A stretch of DNA of 64,000 bases from JAFGHJ01 sp964525555 (GTDB lineage Bacteria; Hydrothermota; UBA3072), in the NCBI GenBank assembly GCA_964525555.1, contig CAZGHN010000001.1:124001-188000 (forward strand). The letters are read 5' to 3'. A program made the translations under genes and the position numbers. Every line of letters starts with the position of its first letter. Position 1 is the stretch's first letter. Below the pieces are notes generated by a model, which did no database searches, was not told where the DNA came from, and worked only from the letters and a program-made list of their open reading frames with translations. Shown in pieces: positions 1 to 8,862 of the stretch.

Positions 1-417
1 CCCCCTGACGATGCGGACATGATTATAGATAATACTTCAACGGGAATAACACTTGCTGAACACAATTTAAAAATTGCAGATACTGTTATGGAATCCTCAA
101 CAAGATTTATCGCAAATAAAAACGCGATAAAAAGGAAAGCAAAGGAAATAAATAAACTAAAGATGCTTTTTAAGGCAGTCCTTGATGCGAGGGAAAAAGT
201 ATTACTGGAAATGAACGTCCCAAGAGATAGGCTGGAAGAGCTGGTTAAATTCCTACCCTGCATGCGTTCCCCTACAGTAGCGCCACTGTACAAAGAAGAA
301 GGATACGCCGTTAAAATAGCAGTAGATAAATCGATTGTTCTCGACTTAATACCCAAATTGAAAAAATACGGGGCAAGAGACATACTGGAATATGAAATAA
401 GCAAGGTCGTATTATGA
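1..417 (+). CDS. hisG: ATP phosphoribosyltransferase, long form, C-terminal part (5' end outside window)
   Basis: The frame is open from base 1 and ends at a TGA overlapping hisC. HisG condenses ATP with PRPP, the first and feedback-controlled step of histidine synthesis. Visible are the end of the catalytic domain (the NTSTGITL loop resembles the PRPP-binding loop) and then a C-terminal domain containing LPCMRSPTVAPL, characteristic of the ACT-like regulatory domain of long-form HisG. Long-form enzymes carry their own histidine-binding domain and do not need HisZ. It is truncated only by the window edge. The stop overlaps the hisC start (ATGA), so the two are translationally coupled. The promoter and any leader of the supraoperon lie upstream of the window. 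Confidence 0.93.
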   Translation, partial: PPDDADMIIDNTSTGITLAEHNLKIADTVMESSTRFIANKNAIKRKAKEINKLKMLFKAVLDAREKVLLEMNVPRDRLEELVKFLPCMRSPTVAPLYKEEGYAVKIAVDKSIVLDLIPKLKKYGARDILEYEISKVVL

Positions 418-1481
418 AATATATAAGAAAATCGATTCAGGAATTAAAAGAATATTCTGTTCCACAGGACAATTATGAAGTAAAATTGAATCAGAACGAA
501 TCACCATATGACGTCCCAAAAAACTTGAAAGAAGAGATTTCAAAAAGGATCTTGAGTGCAGACTGGAACAGATACCCGTCCAGAACTGCCATACCTCTTG
601 TGGAAGCTATTTCAGAATATACGAATTTTCCGAGAGAAGGTATTGTAGCAGCAAATGCGTCAAACGAAGTACTGCAGGGAGTTTTTCAAACTACATGCAA
701 TGCCGGAGATAGATTGGTTGCTATCTCTCCCGGTTTTGCAATATACCCGTACCTTTCACAAATTATGGATCTAAATTTGATAGAAGTTCCCCTACTGGAA
801 GATTTCTCCTTCGATGTTCCCGAAATAATAAAACAGGGAAAAGATGCAAAAATGGTCGTCCTTGCTCTGCCTAATAACCCGACAGGCACTACAATATCAA
901 ATGAGCAAATAGAAGAAATTGCGCAGAATATAAACGGAATTTTTGTTGTGGACGAAGCTTATTTTGAATTTTCTAAAAAAACTGCAATTTCCCTACTGGA
1001 CAAATACGATAATATTATCATAATTAGAACATTATCGAAAGCTTTCGGACTCGCCGGACTTCGTCTTGGTTACCTTTTAACCAACTCGATGCTTGCATCA
1101 GCAGTGCAAAAAGCAAAGCTGCCTTTTTCGGTGGGAATATTCGGACAAATCGCAGGAGAAATACTGTTGAAAAAAAACGAATATATAAAAGATGTTGTTA
1201 AAAAAATTCTGGATGAAAAAGAAAAAGTTTTTTCCGAACTAAAAAGAATTCAAACAATCGAGCCCGTACCTTCTTTCACGAACTTCATCCTATTTAAAAC
1301 ACAGAATGTGTCCGGAAAAGATTTATTCGAAGAAATGTATAGAAGAGGGGTCTTATTACGATTTTTCAATACGCCGAGATTGGAAAATATCCTGAGGGTA
1401 ACAGTCGGAGAGCCTGAACAGAATGAAATATTTATTAAAACATTAAAAGAGGTACTTTTTGATGAGAAAAGCAAAAATTGA
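414..1481 (+). CDS. hisC: Histidinol-phosphate aminotransferase
   Basis: A 355-residue fold-type I PLP aminotransferase that converts imidazole-acetol phosphate to histidinol phosphate. Seen: the NNPTGT cofactor-site segment near residue 154, DEAYFEF near 180 and the Schiff-base lysine K209 in SKAFGLAGLRLGY. Length and motifs fit HisC. It overlaps hisG by 4 bases and hisB by 20. No separate aromatic aminotransferase is encoded in the supraoperon. HisC enzymes in other his/aro supraoperons, for example in Bacillus subtilis, also transaminate prephenate-derived keto acids, so this one may finish Phe and Tyr too; that part is inference. Confidence 0.95.
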   Translation: MKYIRKSIQELKEYSVPQDNYEVKLNQNESPYDVPKNLKEEISKRILSADWNRYPSRTAIPLVEAISEYTNFPREGIVAANASNEVLQGVFQTTCNAGDRLVAISPGFAIYPYLSQIMDLNLIEVPLLEDFSFDVPEIIKQGKDAKMVVLALPNNPTGTTISNEQIEEIAQNINGIFVVDEAYFEFSKKTAISLLDKYDNIIIIRTLSKAFGLAGLRLGYLLTNSMLASAVQKAKLPFSVGIFGQIAGEILLKKNEYIKDVVKKILDEKEKVFSELKRIQTIEPVPSFTNFILFKTQNVSGKDLFEEMYRRGVLLRFFNTPRLENILRVTVGEPEQNEIFIKTLKEVLFDEKSKN

Positions 1482-2049
1482 AAGAAAAACAAAAGAGACG
1501 GACATAACACTTGACCTTAAAATTGAAGGCAGCGGCAAGTACGAAATAAAAAATCCTATCGGATTTCTGACACACTCTCTTGAAAACTTCACCAAACACG
1601 GACTTTTCGACATCAAGATGAAGGCAAAAGGAGATTTAGAGGTCGATCAGCATCATCTTGTTGAAGACTGCGGTATCGTTTTGGGTGAGGCTTTCAAGAA
1701 GGCACTGGGAGACAAAAAAGGTATCAATAGAGCGGGATATTTCGTTTATCCCATGGATGAAGCTCTTGCAGTAGTTGCAGTAGATTTAAGCGGACGACCC
1801 TTTCTTCAGTTTGATGTAAAATTGAAAAGAAGATTTTGCGGTGACTTAGATACCGACCTGCTGGAAGATTTTTTTCAAGGGTTTGCTACTACTCTTTCCG
1901 CGAATGTGGTCGTAAGGATGCCTTTCGGGCGAAGCGATCACCACAAAATAGAAGCTGTCTTTAAAGCTTTCGGAAAAGCTATGAAAATGGCATGCTCGAA
2001 AGATAAAAGAGCAAAAGAAAATATACCAAGTACAAAAGGAAAGATATAG
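1462..2049 (+). CDS. hisB: Imidazoleglycerol-phosphate dehydratase
   Basis: A 195-residue monofunctional IGPD that dehydrates imidazole-glycerol phosphate. The two metal-binding signatures of the family are present: HHLVEDCGI near residue 60 and DHHKIEAVFKAF near 155. There is no fused HAD-type histidinol-phosphate phosphatase as in E. coli HisB, and no phosphatase elsewhere in the operon. The ATG at 1462 follows an AGAGGT ribosome-binding site. A TTG directly before it is a less likely start. The gene overlaps the end of hisC and stops one base before hisH. Confidence 0.95.
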   Translation: MRKAKIERKTKETDITLDLKIEGSGKYEIKNPIGFLTHSLENFTKHGLFDIKMKAKGDLEVDQHHLVEDCGIVLGEAFKKALGDKKGINRAGYFVYPMDEALAVVAVDLSGRPFLQFDVKLKRRFCGDLDTDLLEDFFQGFATTLSANVVVRMPFGRSDHHKIEAVFKAFGKAMKMACSKDKRAKENIPSTKGKI

Positions 2050-2050
2050 A

Positions 2051-2650
2051 ATGATAGCTATTATCGATTACGGAGCAGGAAATCTGCGCTCGGTAAAAAA
2101 GGCTTTTAATCATTTAAAAATAGACTCTATGATAGCGACAGAATTAAAAGATTTGAAGAAAGCCGACAAAATCGTTTTGCCCGGAGTCGGAGCATTCGGA
2201 TCAGCTATCGAAAAACTAAAAGAATCGAACTTTTACGATGCTACATACAATTGGCTTTCCGAAAATAAACCATTTCTTGGTATTTGTCTCGGTATGCAGA
2301 TGCTCTTCGAAGAAAGCGCAGAATCGAAAGACACAAGAGGTTTTGGGATATTTAAGGGAAAATGTCCGCGTTTTAAAGAAGGCAAAGTACCTCAAATGGG
2401 ATGGAACCAGATAAATATTAAAAAAGACTCTCCCCTATTAAAAGGTATCGAGGATAAATCTTTTTTTTACTTCCTGCACGGATATTACGTAGAACCCACC
2501 GAAACCGAATTGATAATAGCTACAACGGATTATTTCGTTACTTACACTTCGATGATTCAAAAAGGAAATATTTTCGGCGTTCAGTTTCATCCGGAAAAAA
2601 GCGGTAGTGAAGGTTTAAAAATGTTAAATAACTGGGTGGAATCATGTTAG
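2051..2650 (+). CDS. hisH: Imidazole glycerol phosphate synthase, glutaminase subunit
   Basis: A 199-residue class I glutamine amidotransferase. It releases ammonia from glutamine for HisF, which closes the imidazole ring. The triad is visible: nucleophile C79 in GICLGMQ, and His and Glu in GVQFHPEKSG near residue 178. The oxyanion-strand PGVGAFG and the FLHGYY segment are also typical. It lies directly upstream of hisF and overlaps it by 7 bases, matching the 1:1 heterodimer. It is not fused to HisF, unlike yeast HIS7. Confidence 0.95.
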   Translation: MIAIIDYGAGNLRSVKKAFNHLKIDSMIATELKDLKKADKIVLPGVGAFGSAIEKLKESNFYDATYNWLSENKPFLGICLGMQMLFEESAESKDTRGFGIFKGKCPRFKEGKVPQMGWNQINIKKDSPLLKGIEDKSFFYFLHGYYVEPTETELIIATTDYFVTYTSMIQKGNIFGVQFHPEKSGSEGLKMLNNWVESC

Positions 2651-3396
2651 CAACAAGAATTATCCCTTGTCTCGATGTAGACTTCGGGAGGGTTGTAAAA
2701 GGAATCAAATTTAAAGACCTTGACAATGTGGGTGACCCCGTTGAAATGGCTAAAGAATATAATAAGCAGGGAGCCGACGAACTAACTTTCCTTGATATAG
2801 GTGCTTCATACAAGAGTAGAGAAATTCTTATAGAAGTGGTAGAAAAAGTATCCGAACAGGTTTTTATCCCTTTAACCGTAGGCGGAGGACTCCGCTCGAC
2901 CGATGATATGAGGAGAGTCTTGACATCCGGAGCCGATAAAGTCGCAATATGTACCTCAGCTATAGAGAATCCTTCATTAATCACTGAAGGCGCAAAGATT
3001 TTCGGTTCACAATGTATCGTACTTTCCATAGATGCAAAAAGGCATGCTGAGTCCTGGTATGCTTACACGCACGGCGGTAGAAACAATTCCGGAATAGATG
3101 CTGTCTCGTGGGCAAAAGAAGGTGAAGAGTTAGGCGCCGGAGAAATCCTTCTTAATTCGATAGATAAAGACGGAACAAAAGAAGGATACGACCTTGAACT
3201 CACCAGTAAGATATCCGAAAGCGTGAACATTCCGGTGATTGCGTCAGGCGGAGCAGGAAATCTCGAACAAATGGTCGAGGCTGTAAAATTAGGAAAAGCC
3301 GATGCGGTTTTACTTGCATCGCTTCTTCACTACGGTGAATATACAATCAAAGAGATAAAAGAGTACCTCGAGAAAAAGGAGATCTGTGTAAGATGA
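2644..3396 (+). CDS. hisF: Imidazole glycerol phosphate synthase, cyclase subunit
   Basis: A 250-residue (beta/alpha)8 barrel, the usual HisF length. It cyclises PRFAR with ammonia from HisH to imidazole-glycerol phosphate and AICAR. The general acid/base aspartates are visible in IIPCLDVDFGRVVKG (about D11) and in DKDGTKEGYD (about residue 176). Phosphate-binding loops VGGGLRS and ASGGAGN are intact. The start overlaps hisH by 7 bases and the stop overlaps hisA by 4. Confidence 0.95.
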   Translation: MLATRIIPCLDVDFGRVVKGIKFKDLDNVGDPVEMAKEYNKQGADELTFLDIGASYKSREILIEVVEKVSEQVFIPLTVGGGLRSTDDMRRVLTSGADKVAICTSAIENPSLITEGAKIFGSQCIVLSIDAKRHAESWYAYTHGGRNNSGIDAVSWAKEGEELGAGEILLNSIDKDGTKEGYDLELTSKISESVNIPVIASGGAGNLEQMVEAVKLGKADAVLLASLLHYGEYTIKEIKEYLEKKEICVR

Positions 3397-4634
3397 TAAT
3401 TGCATCAATCGATCTGATGAAAGGAAAAGCAGTCCAGTTGAAACAGGGCAAAGAAAAAATGCTGGAAAATAATAAACCGCTAAAACTCGCCGAAAAATTT
3501 AATAAATACGGCAAGACAGCGGTAATAGACCTGGATGCTGCTATGGGAAAAGGCAATAATCTCGAGACTATCAAAAAGATATTAAAAATAGCAGAGTGCA
3601 GAGTCGGCGGAGGAATCAGAAGCATTGACAGGGCAAAAGAAATGATTTCTTTTGGCTCAAGAAAGGTTATTATCGGCTCAAAAGCATTCGAAAATGACAA
3701 ATTAAATATCAAATTTTTAAAAAACCTAAAAAAAGAGATTGGCCGCATGCGAATTATAATAGCAATCGACGCATTGAGTGAGGAAATTGTGACAAAAGGC
3801 TGGACTCACAGAAGCGGAATTTCTCTTTATAAAGCAGCAGAAAATTTAGAAGAATTTGCTTCGGAATATTTATTTACATGTGTAGAAAAAGAAGGAACTT
3901 TAAAGGGAATAAATTTTAAAATCGTAGAAAAGCTCTTGAAAAAAACCGATAATAAAGTTACAGTTGCAGGTGGAGTAAGTAAAATCGAGGAGATAAAAAA
4001 ATTAGCTAAAATGGGATGCGATGTCCAGCTCGGTATGGCTCTTTATACAGGTAAAATATCGCTCATCGAAGGTTTTGTAGAATCGTTGAACTGGAAGAAT
4101 GAATTGATTCCGACAATAACCAGAGATGAGAAGGGGCAGGTCTTGATGCTTGCATATTCAAACAAAAACTCACTAAAAAAGGCTTTCGAGACCGGAAATA
4201 TGTGCTATTATTCTCGTTCAAGGAAGAAACTCTGGATGAAAGGAGAGACTTCAAAAAACACGCAAGAATTGCTTAAAATCAGAACGGACTGCGACCAGGA
4301 CACCTTACTTGCAACCGTTAGACAGAAAGGGGTTGCCTGTCACCTGGGCAGCTATTCCTGTTTTAACGGCAAAGAATTCAACCTGGAAGATTTATACGAT
4401 GTAGTAAAAGACAGGATAAAAAAACCGGTTAAGGGCTCATATACAGCAACGCTAACTACTAAAAAATTAAAAGAAAAACTCATAGAAGAAACAGGGGAAA
4501 TTATAGAAGCAAAAGAAAAAAATGAAATTATATGGGAAGCTGCAGACGTATTATATTTCTTAACGGTACTACTTGCAAAAAATAATATCAAAATTAGTGA
4601 CGTAATTGAAGAATTAGGGAGGCGAAGAATATGA
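3393..4634 (+). CDS. hisA-hisIE: Trifunctional HisA-HisI-HisE fusion protein
   Basis: One 413-residue open frame carries three consecutive histidine enzymes. Residues 1 to about 230 are HisA (ProFAR isomerase): catalytic Asp in ASIDLMKG, second Asp in IAIDALSEE, and phosphate loops VGGGIRS and VAGGVSK. Residues about 235-332 are HisI (PR-AMP cyclohydrolase): YYSRSRKKLWMKGE, RTDCDQDTLL and GVACHLG, with the zinc-binding Cys and His. Residues about 345-413 are HisE (PR-ATP pyrophosphatase, MazG-like): GSYTATL, EETGEIIEA and EAADVLYFL. HisIE fusions are common, but HisA joined in front of HisIE is unusual to my knowledge. Together it performs the three consecutive steps from PR-ATP to PRFAR. It overlaps hisF and trpD by 4 bases each. 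Confidence 0.93.
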   Translation: MIIASIDLMKGKAVQLKQGKEKMLENNKPLKLAEKFNKYGKTAVIDLDAAMGKGNNLETIKKILKIAECRVGGGIRSIDRAKEMISFGSRKVIIGSKAFENDKLNIKFLKNLKKEIGRMRIIIAIDALSEEIVTKGWTHRSGISLYKAAENLEEFASEYLFTCVEKEGTLKGINFKIVEKLLKKTDNKVTVAGGVSKIEEIKKLAKMGCDVQLGMALYTGKISLIEGFVESLNWKNELIPTITRDEKGQVLMLAYSNKNSLKKAFETGNMCYYSRSRKKLWMKGETSKNTQELLKIRTDCDQDTLLATVRQKGVACHLGSYSCFNGKEFNLEDLYDVVKDRIKKPVKGSYTATLTTKKLKEKLIEETGEIIEAKEKNEIIWEAADVLYFLTVLLAKNNIKISDVIEELGRRRI

Positions 4635-5641
4635 ACGTTAAAGAAGCAATAAAAAAAGCTATTAGTAAAGAAGATATAAACCAGGCCGATGCATATAAAG
4701 TTGCCCTCGATATTATGAGCGGTGAGGCAACAGAGGCACAGATAGGTTCATTACTTACGGCTCTACGGATGAAGGGCGAAACGGTAGACGAGATCACCGG
4801 ATTCGTAAAAGCAATGAGAGACAAAGTCACAAAAATCAATGCACCGGAAGAATACCTTATCGATACATGCGGAACAGGTGGTGATGGTGCCGGTACATTC
4901 AATATCTCAACAATCAGCGCTATAGTTGCGGCTGGAGCGGGCTGCAACGTAGCCAAACACGGGAATCGAAGTGTTTCAAGTAATTGCGGCAGTGCCGATT
5001 TACTTAAGGAATTAGGCGTAAATATAGAAAACCCGCCGGAAAAAGTAGAAAAATGTATTGAGGAAGTGGGAGTCGGATTTTTGTTTGCCCCCCTCCTGCA
5101 TCCCGCAATGAAATATGCAATAGGACCAAGAAGAGAAATGGGAGTAAGGACTATATTTAATATTCTCGGTCCACTAACCAATCCTGCAAGTGCGAAAAGA
5201 CAACTTTTAGGGGTATATTCAAAAGATTTAGCCAGCCCAATTGCTAACGTCTTGGCCAATCTCGACTCGGTTCACTGTATGGTTGTTCACGGTGAAGACG
5301 GACTGGACGAAATTACAACAACAGGAAAAACTTACGTAAGCGAACTAAAAGACGGAAAAATAACGGAATATACGATTTCACCGGAAGATTTCGGAATGAC
5401 AGTTAAATCCTCAGAAGATTTAAAAGGTGGAGCTCCGGAAACTAACGCAAAAATAGCTTTAGATTTACTGGGAGGCGGAACAGGAGGAAAAAGAGATATT
5501 ACGATACTCAATTCGGGAGCCGCGATATATGTTTCCGGAAAAGCATCAAACCTTGCTGAGGGTATAGAAAAAGCAAAAGAATCTATTGATTCGGGAAAAG
5601 CTTCAAAAACATTAGAAAAATTAATAGAAATAGCAAAATGA
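4631..5641 (+). CDS. trpD: Anthranilate phosphoribosyltransferase
   Basis: A 336-residue class IV phosphoribosyltransferase that joins anthranilate to PRPP, the second tryptophan step. Seen: the glycine-rich PRPP loop DTCGTGGDG near residue 77, the KHGNRSVSSNCGSADLL segment near 110, and GPLTNPA near 180. The length is normal, and there is no TrpG fusion (TrpG is a separate gene at 18804). It begins four bases inside the histidine fusion gene, so the his and trp sections form one transcript. Like HisG it consumes PRPP. Confidence 0.95.
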   Translation: MNVKEAIKKAISKEDINQADAYKVALDIMSGEATEAQIGSLLTALRMKGETVDEITGFVKAMRDKVTKINAPEEYLIDTCGTGGDGAGTFNISTISAIVAAGAGCNVAKHGNRSVSSNCGSADLLKELGVNIENPPEKVEKCIEEVGVGFLFAPLLHPAMKYAIGPRREMGVRTIFNILGPLTNPASAKRQLLGVYSKDLASPIANVLANLDSVHCMVVHGEDGLDEITTTGKTYVSELKDGKITEYTISPEDFGMTVKSSEDLKGGAPETNAKIALDLLGGGTGGKRDITILNSGAAIYVSGKASNLAEGIEKAKESIDSGKASKTLEKLIEIAK

Positions 5642-6417
5642 AAGTTAAAACAATTTTAGAGAAGATAGTTAATTTCAAGAAAGTGGAAACCGAAAAGAGG
5701 AAGAGTTTCTACCCTCTTAAATCTTTTATCGATAAGATTCCAAAGGAAACAAGAGATTTTAAAAAAGCTCTAAAAAAAGATTCTATATCTATCATTGCGG
5801 AAATTAAGAGGCATTCCCCTTCAAAGGGAGTGTTAATAGAAAATTTTGACCACATAAAAATCGGAAGAGAGTACGAAACCAACGGAGCAAGTGCAATTTC
5901 AATTCTAACCGATGCAAAATATTTTTGGGGTAAAAATTCTTATCTAACGGATGTAAAAAAAGAAGTAGAGTTACCAATATTAAGAAAAGAATTTATAGTA
6001 GATGAATATCAAATATACGAATCTGCATATATCGGAGCCGATGCAATTCTTTTAATATCTAAGATATTGAAAGTAGAACAATTGCAACAATTTATAAACC
6101 TTGCACACAAACTTGGGCTTTCTTGCCTTGTGGAAGTAGATTCTAGAACTGAGCTTCAAAAAGTCTTTGCAACTCCAGCAGAAATAATAGGCTCCAACAA
6201 CAGAAACCTCGAAACCTTTTATACTTCACTTGAAAATTCACTGGGGTTAAAAAAACTTATCCCTGAAAAGTACATTTCTGTAAGTGAAAGCGGTATTAAA
6301 AAAAGAGAAGATATAACTCTATTGGAAGAAGTAGGTTTCAATGCTGCTCTCGTCGGAGAAATTCTTATCAGACAGAAAGAAATAGGAAAAAAATTAAAGG
6401 AACTTCTTGGAAAATGA
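5638..6417 (+). CDS. trpC: Indole-3-glycerol-phosphate synthase
   Basis: A 259-residue TIM barrel converting CdRP to indole-3-glycerol phosphate. Family signatures: AEIKRHSPSKG near residue 55 (catalytic Lys), ILRKEFIVDEYQIYES near 120, GSNNRNLETF near 190 and SESGIKKRED near 222. It is monofunctional, with TrpF separate at 7481. It overlaps trpD and tyrA by 4 bases each. Confidence 0.95.
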   Translation: MKVKTILEKIVNFKKVETEKRKSFYPLKSFIDKIPKETRDFKKALKKDSISIIAEIKRHSPSKGVLIENFDHIKIGREYETNGASAISILTDAKYFWGKNSYLTDVKKEVELPILRKEFIVDEYQIYESAYIGADAILLISKILKVEQLQQFINLAHKLGLSCLVEVDSRTELQKVFATPAEIIGSNNRNLETFYTSLENSLGLKKLIPEKYISVSESGIKKREDITLLEEVGFNAALVGEILIRQKEIGKKLKELLGK

Positions 6418-7508
6418 ACGATATCGAAAAATTAAGGCAAGACGTAAAAGAAGTAGATAAAAAAATCATTAAATTAATTGGTAAAAGACTATCTATAACG
6501 AAAAAAATAGGCGGAAAAAAGAAAAATGAAGGAATCCCCTTGAAGGATTGGAAAGTCGAAAAGGAAGTAATAAAAAACGCATTGAATGTAGCCACAGAAG
6601 AAGGACTTTCCAGCGAGCTAATTAAAACTATCATGCAAAATATAATAACCGAATCAAAAATACAGCAGGAAATCCTTCATTATTCCTCTTATACAGGAGA
6701 TAAAGAGGACATACTTGTAATAGGAGGCCTCGGTGAAATGGGAATGTGGTTTGCTAATTTCTTTGCAAACCAGGGACACAATGTTTTCATCCATGATGTA
6801 AAAGGGAAATCCTCACATTTTCGATGTTTTAATAAGCTCGAACAAGCTGTAAATGTGGCTTCCTGTATTCTTCTGGCAATCCCTTTCGAAATTATGCCGG
6901 AGGCAATCGATAAAATTATCAAATTGGGTTTCAAGGGAACCGTTTTCGATATAGCAAGCTTAAAAGACTGTTCTAAGAACGCAATAGAAAAGGCTATTGA
7001 ATCAGGTATTTCTTATACAAGCATACATCCGATGTTTGGACCAAAAGTAAGCACTCTAACTGACCGTATAATATGTATCTGTGACTGTAAAGATGAAAAA
7101 GCAAACGAAAAAATAAGGACTTTCTTTAAGGACACGAGTGCAAAGATAGTCGAAATACCTCTTGAAGAACACGACAAAATAATTTCTTATATTTTAGCTC
7201 TATCTCATATAATTAACATAATATTTATAAAAACACTTATGAACGGGCCCTACGATTACTCTGATTTAAATAATATTGCGAGTACGACTTTTATCTCACA
7301 GATGGGAACCTCAAAAGAAGTCATATCGGAGAATCCTAATCTTTACTACGCCATACAAAAATTTAATCCTTTTAAAAATGATTTATACGATAGACTTGAA
7401 CAAGCTTTAAGATATGTAATAGATTCTATTTCAAAAGGAAAGAAAAAAGATTTCACAAAAATAATGGAAGAAGGTAAAAAATGGATAAAAGCCATAGAAC
7501 GAGATTAA
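6414..7508 (+). CDS. tyrA: Bifunctional chorismate mutase / prephenate dehydrogenase
   Basis: A 364-residue two-domain protein resembling the enterobacterial T-protein. Residues 1 to about 90 form an AroQ-type chorismate mutase helix bundle (DIEKLRQDVKEVDKKIIKLI, then KDWKVEKEV). From about residue 97 a Rossmann fold begins with VIGGLGEMG, followed by SIHPMFGP and EEHDKIISYILALSH, whose histidines match catalytic and substrate-binding positions in TyrA. It turns chorismate into prephenate and then 4-hydroxyphenylpyruvate. This is the only chorismate mutase visible in the supraoperon, so its domain must also feed the stand-alone prephenate dehydratase. It overlaps trpC by 4 and trpF by 28 bases. 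Confidence 0.93.
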   Translation: MNDIEKLRQDVKEVDKKIIKLIGKRLSITKKIGGKKKNEGIPLKDWKVEKEVIKNALNVATEEGLSSELIKTIMQNIITESKIQQEILHYSSYTGDKEDILVIGGLGEMGMWFANFFANQGHNVFIHDVKGKSSHFRCFNKLEQAVNVASCILLAIPFEIMPEAIDKIIKLGFKGTVFDIASLKDCSKNAIEKAIESGISYTSIHPMFGPKVSTLTDRIICICDCKDEKANEKIRTFFKDTSAKIVEIPLEEHDKIISYILALSHIINIIFIKTLMNGPYDYSDLNNIASTTFISQMGTSKEVISENPNLYYAIQKFNPFKNDLYDRLEQALRYVIDSISKGKKKDFTKIMEEGKKWIKAIERD

Positions 7509-8095
7509 AGATTTGCGGAATAACAAATATAGACGATGCAATTATGGTTTCGAACCTCGGAGCCGATGCCCTGGGTTTTGTTTTTGCCGAATCCAAAAGA
7601 AGGATTTCTCCAGATGCGGCAAGAGAAATAATTAAAACTTTACCTCCTTACATTACCACTGTCGGAGTATTCATGGACGAAACATCAGACGAAGTAAATA
7701 AAATTTCCGAATATGCTTCTCTTGATGCAGTACAATTACACGGGAGCGAACCACCGTCATACTGCGAAGAAATGAACAGAAAAGTTATTAAAGGAATTAA
7801 AATAGAAGAAAAAGATACAAACGAAAGTCTGATAGAAAAAATAAAAAGCTACTCTGTATCCGCGTTTATTCTAGACCCGGGAACAGGAAGCGGAAAAACT
7901 TTCAACTGGAATATTGCACTCGGAATAAATAGACCCCTAATAATCGCAGGTGGACTTACACCGGAAAACGTCCATCAAGTTATAATGAACCTGAGACCTT
8001 ACGGCGTAGATGTTTCCAGCGGCGTGGAAAAAGATTTCGGCAAGAAGGACATCGAAAAGGTAAAAAAATTCATTGAAGAGGTAAGAGCGTGTTAG
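7481..8095 (+). CDS. trpF: Phosphoribosylanthranilate isomerase
   Basis: A 204-residue TIM barrel performing the third tryptophan step. Seen: LKICGIT with the catalytic Cys near residue 12, LGFVFAESKRRI near 32, VQLHGSE near 83, the catalytic Asp in FILDPG near 127, and DVSSGVEKDFGKKD near 178. The ATG lies 28 bases inside tyrA behind a GAAGGT ribosome-binding site. A separate HisA domain is present, so this is not a PriA-like dual isomerase. Confidence 0.95.
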   Translation: MDKSHRTRLKICGITNIDDAIMVSNLGADALGFVFAESKRRISPDAAREIIKTLPPYITTVGVFMDETSDEVNKISEYASLDAVQLHGSEPPSYCEEMNRKVIKGIKIEEKDTNESLIEKIKSYSVSAFILDPGTGSGKTFNWNIALGINRPLIIAGGLTPENVHQVIMNLRPYGVDVSSGVEKDFGKKDIEKVKKFIEEVRAC

Positions 8096-8862
8096 TCACC
8101 GGAATAATAGGCTACCCTTTAAAGATAACTCTTTCTCCTCCAATGCACAACGCGGCTTTCAAGAAACTTGGAATAGCCGGTGTATATGTGTCGTTACCTG
8201 TTAAAGAAGAAAGGTTAAAAGAAGCTGTTTACGGACTGAGTGCGCTTGGTTTTAAAGGTTTTAACATTACTATTCCTTATAAAAAGAAGATAATGGAATA
8301 TCTAGATAAAATCTCTTCCGATGCGACGGCTGTTGATGCGGTAAACACTGTTCTGATTGAGAGAGGAAAACTAAGCGGATTCAATACGGATACGTACGGA
8401 TTCGATGAATCTTTAAAAAAGTACAAAATAGACATCAAAAATAAAAAAGTAATGCTTATCGGGGCGGGCGGAGTCGCATATGCATGTTCCTACATAATCG
8501 ATAAGAAAAAACCGTCGAGATTTCTAATTACGGACGTAATAGAAGAAAAAGCAAAAAAACTAAGCAAGCTTTACAAGGCTGATAGAATCTCTACAAAAGA
8601 AGTAGATAAGCTTATTGCGGAATCAGATGTTATACTAAATGCGACACCTGTTGATCTTCAGGATAGAATTCTTCCGTCAATGAAAAAGAATACGGTTTAC
8701 TACGATATAAACTATAAATTTAAAGTAAGGAAACAAAAGGGGGTTAAAGTGATAAACGGTAGTTTAATGCTCATTTTACAGGGTGCCCGTGCTTTCACTA
8801 TATGGACAAAAAAGGTAGCTCCCATCGAAGCAATGAAAAAATCGATAGGTTTTGATATATGA
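8089..8862 (+). CDS. aroE: Shikimate dehydrogenase
   Basis: A 257-residue NADPH-dependent enzyme reducing 3-dehydroshikimate to shikimate. Seen: LSPPMHNAAFK (substrate site) near residue 15, FNITIPYKKKI with the catalytic Lys near 65, FNTDTYGFDESL with the catalytic Asp near 98, and the NADP-binding GAGGVAYA near 124. The start is GTG at 8089, overlapping the end of trpF by 7 bases. Its stop overlaps aroC. It is not fused to AroD; dehydroquinate dehydratase is encoded by aroQ. Confidence 0.94.
   Translation: MLVTGIIGYPLKITLSPPMHNAAFKKLGIAGVYVSLPVKEERLKEAVYGLSALGFKGFNITIPYKKKIMEYLDKISSDATAVDAVNTVLIERGKLSGFNTDTYGFDESLKKYKIDIKNKKVMLIGAGGVAYACSYIIDKKKPSRFLITDVIEEKAKKLSKLYKADRISTKEVDKLIAESDVILNATPVDLQDRILPSMKKNTVYYDINYKFKVRKQKGVKVINGSLMLILQGARAFTIWTKKVAPIEAMKKSIGFDI

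Noticed and set aside
7481..8095. PriA-type dual-function isomerase
   Set aside because: Separate HisA domain and TrpF genes are both present and each shows its own catalytic motifs.
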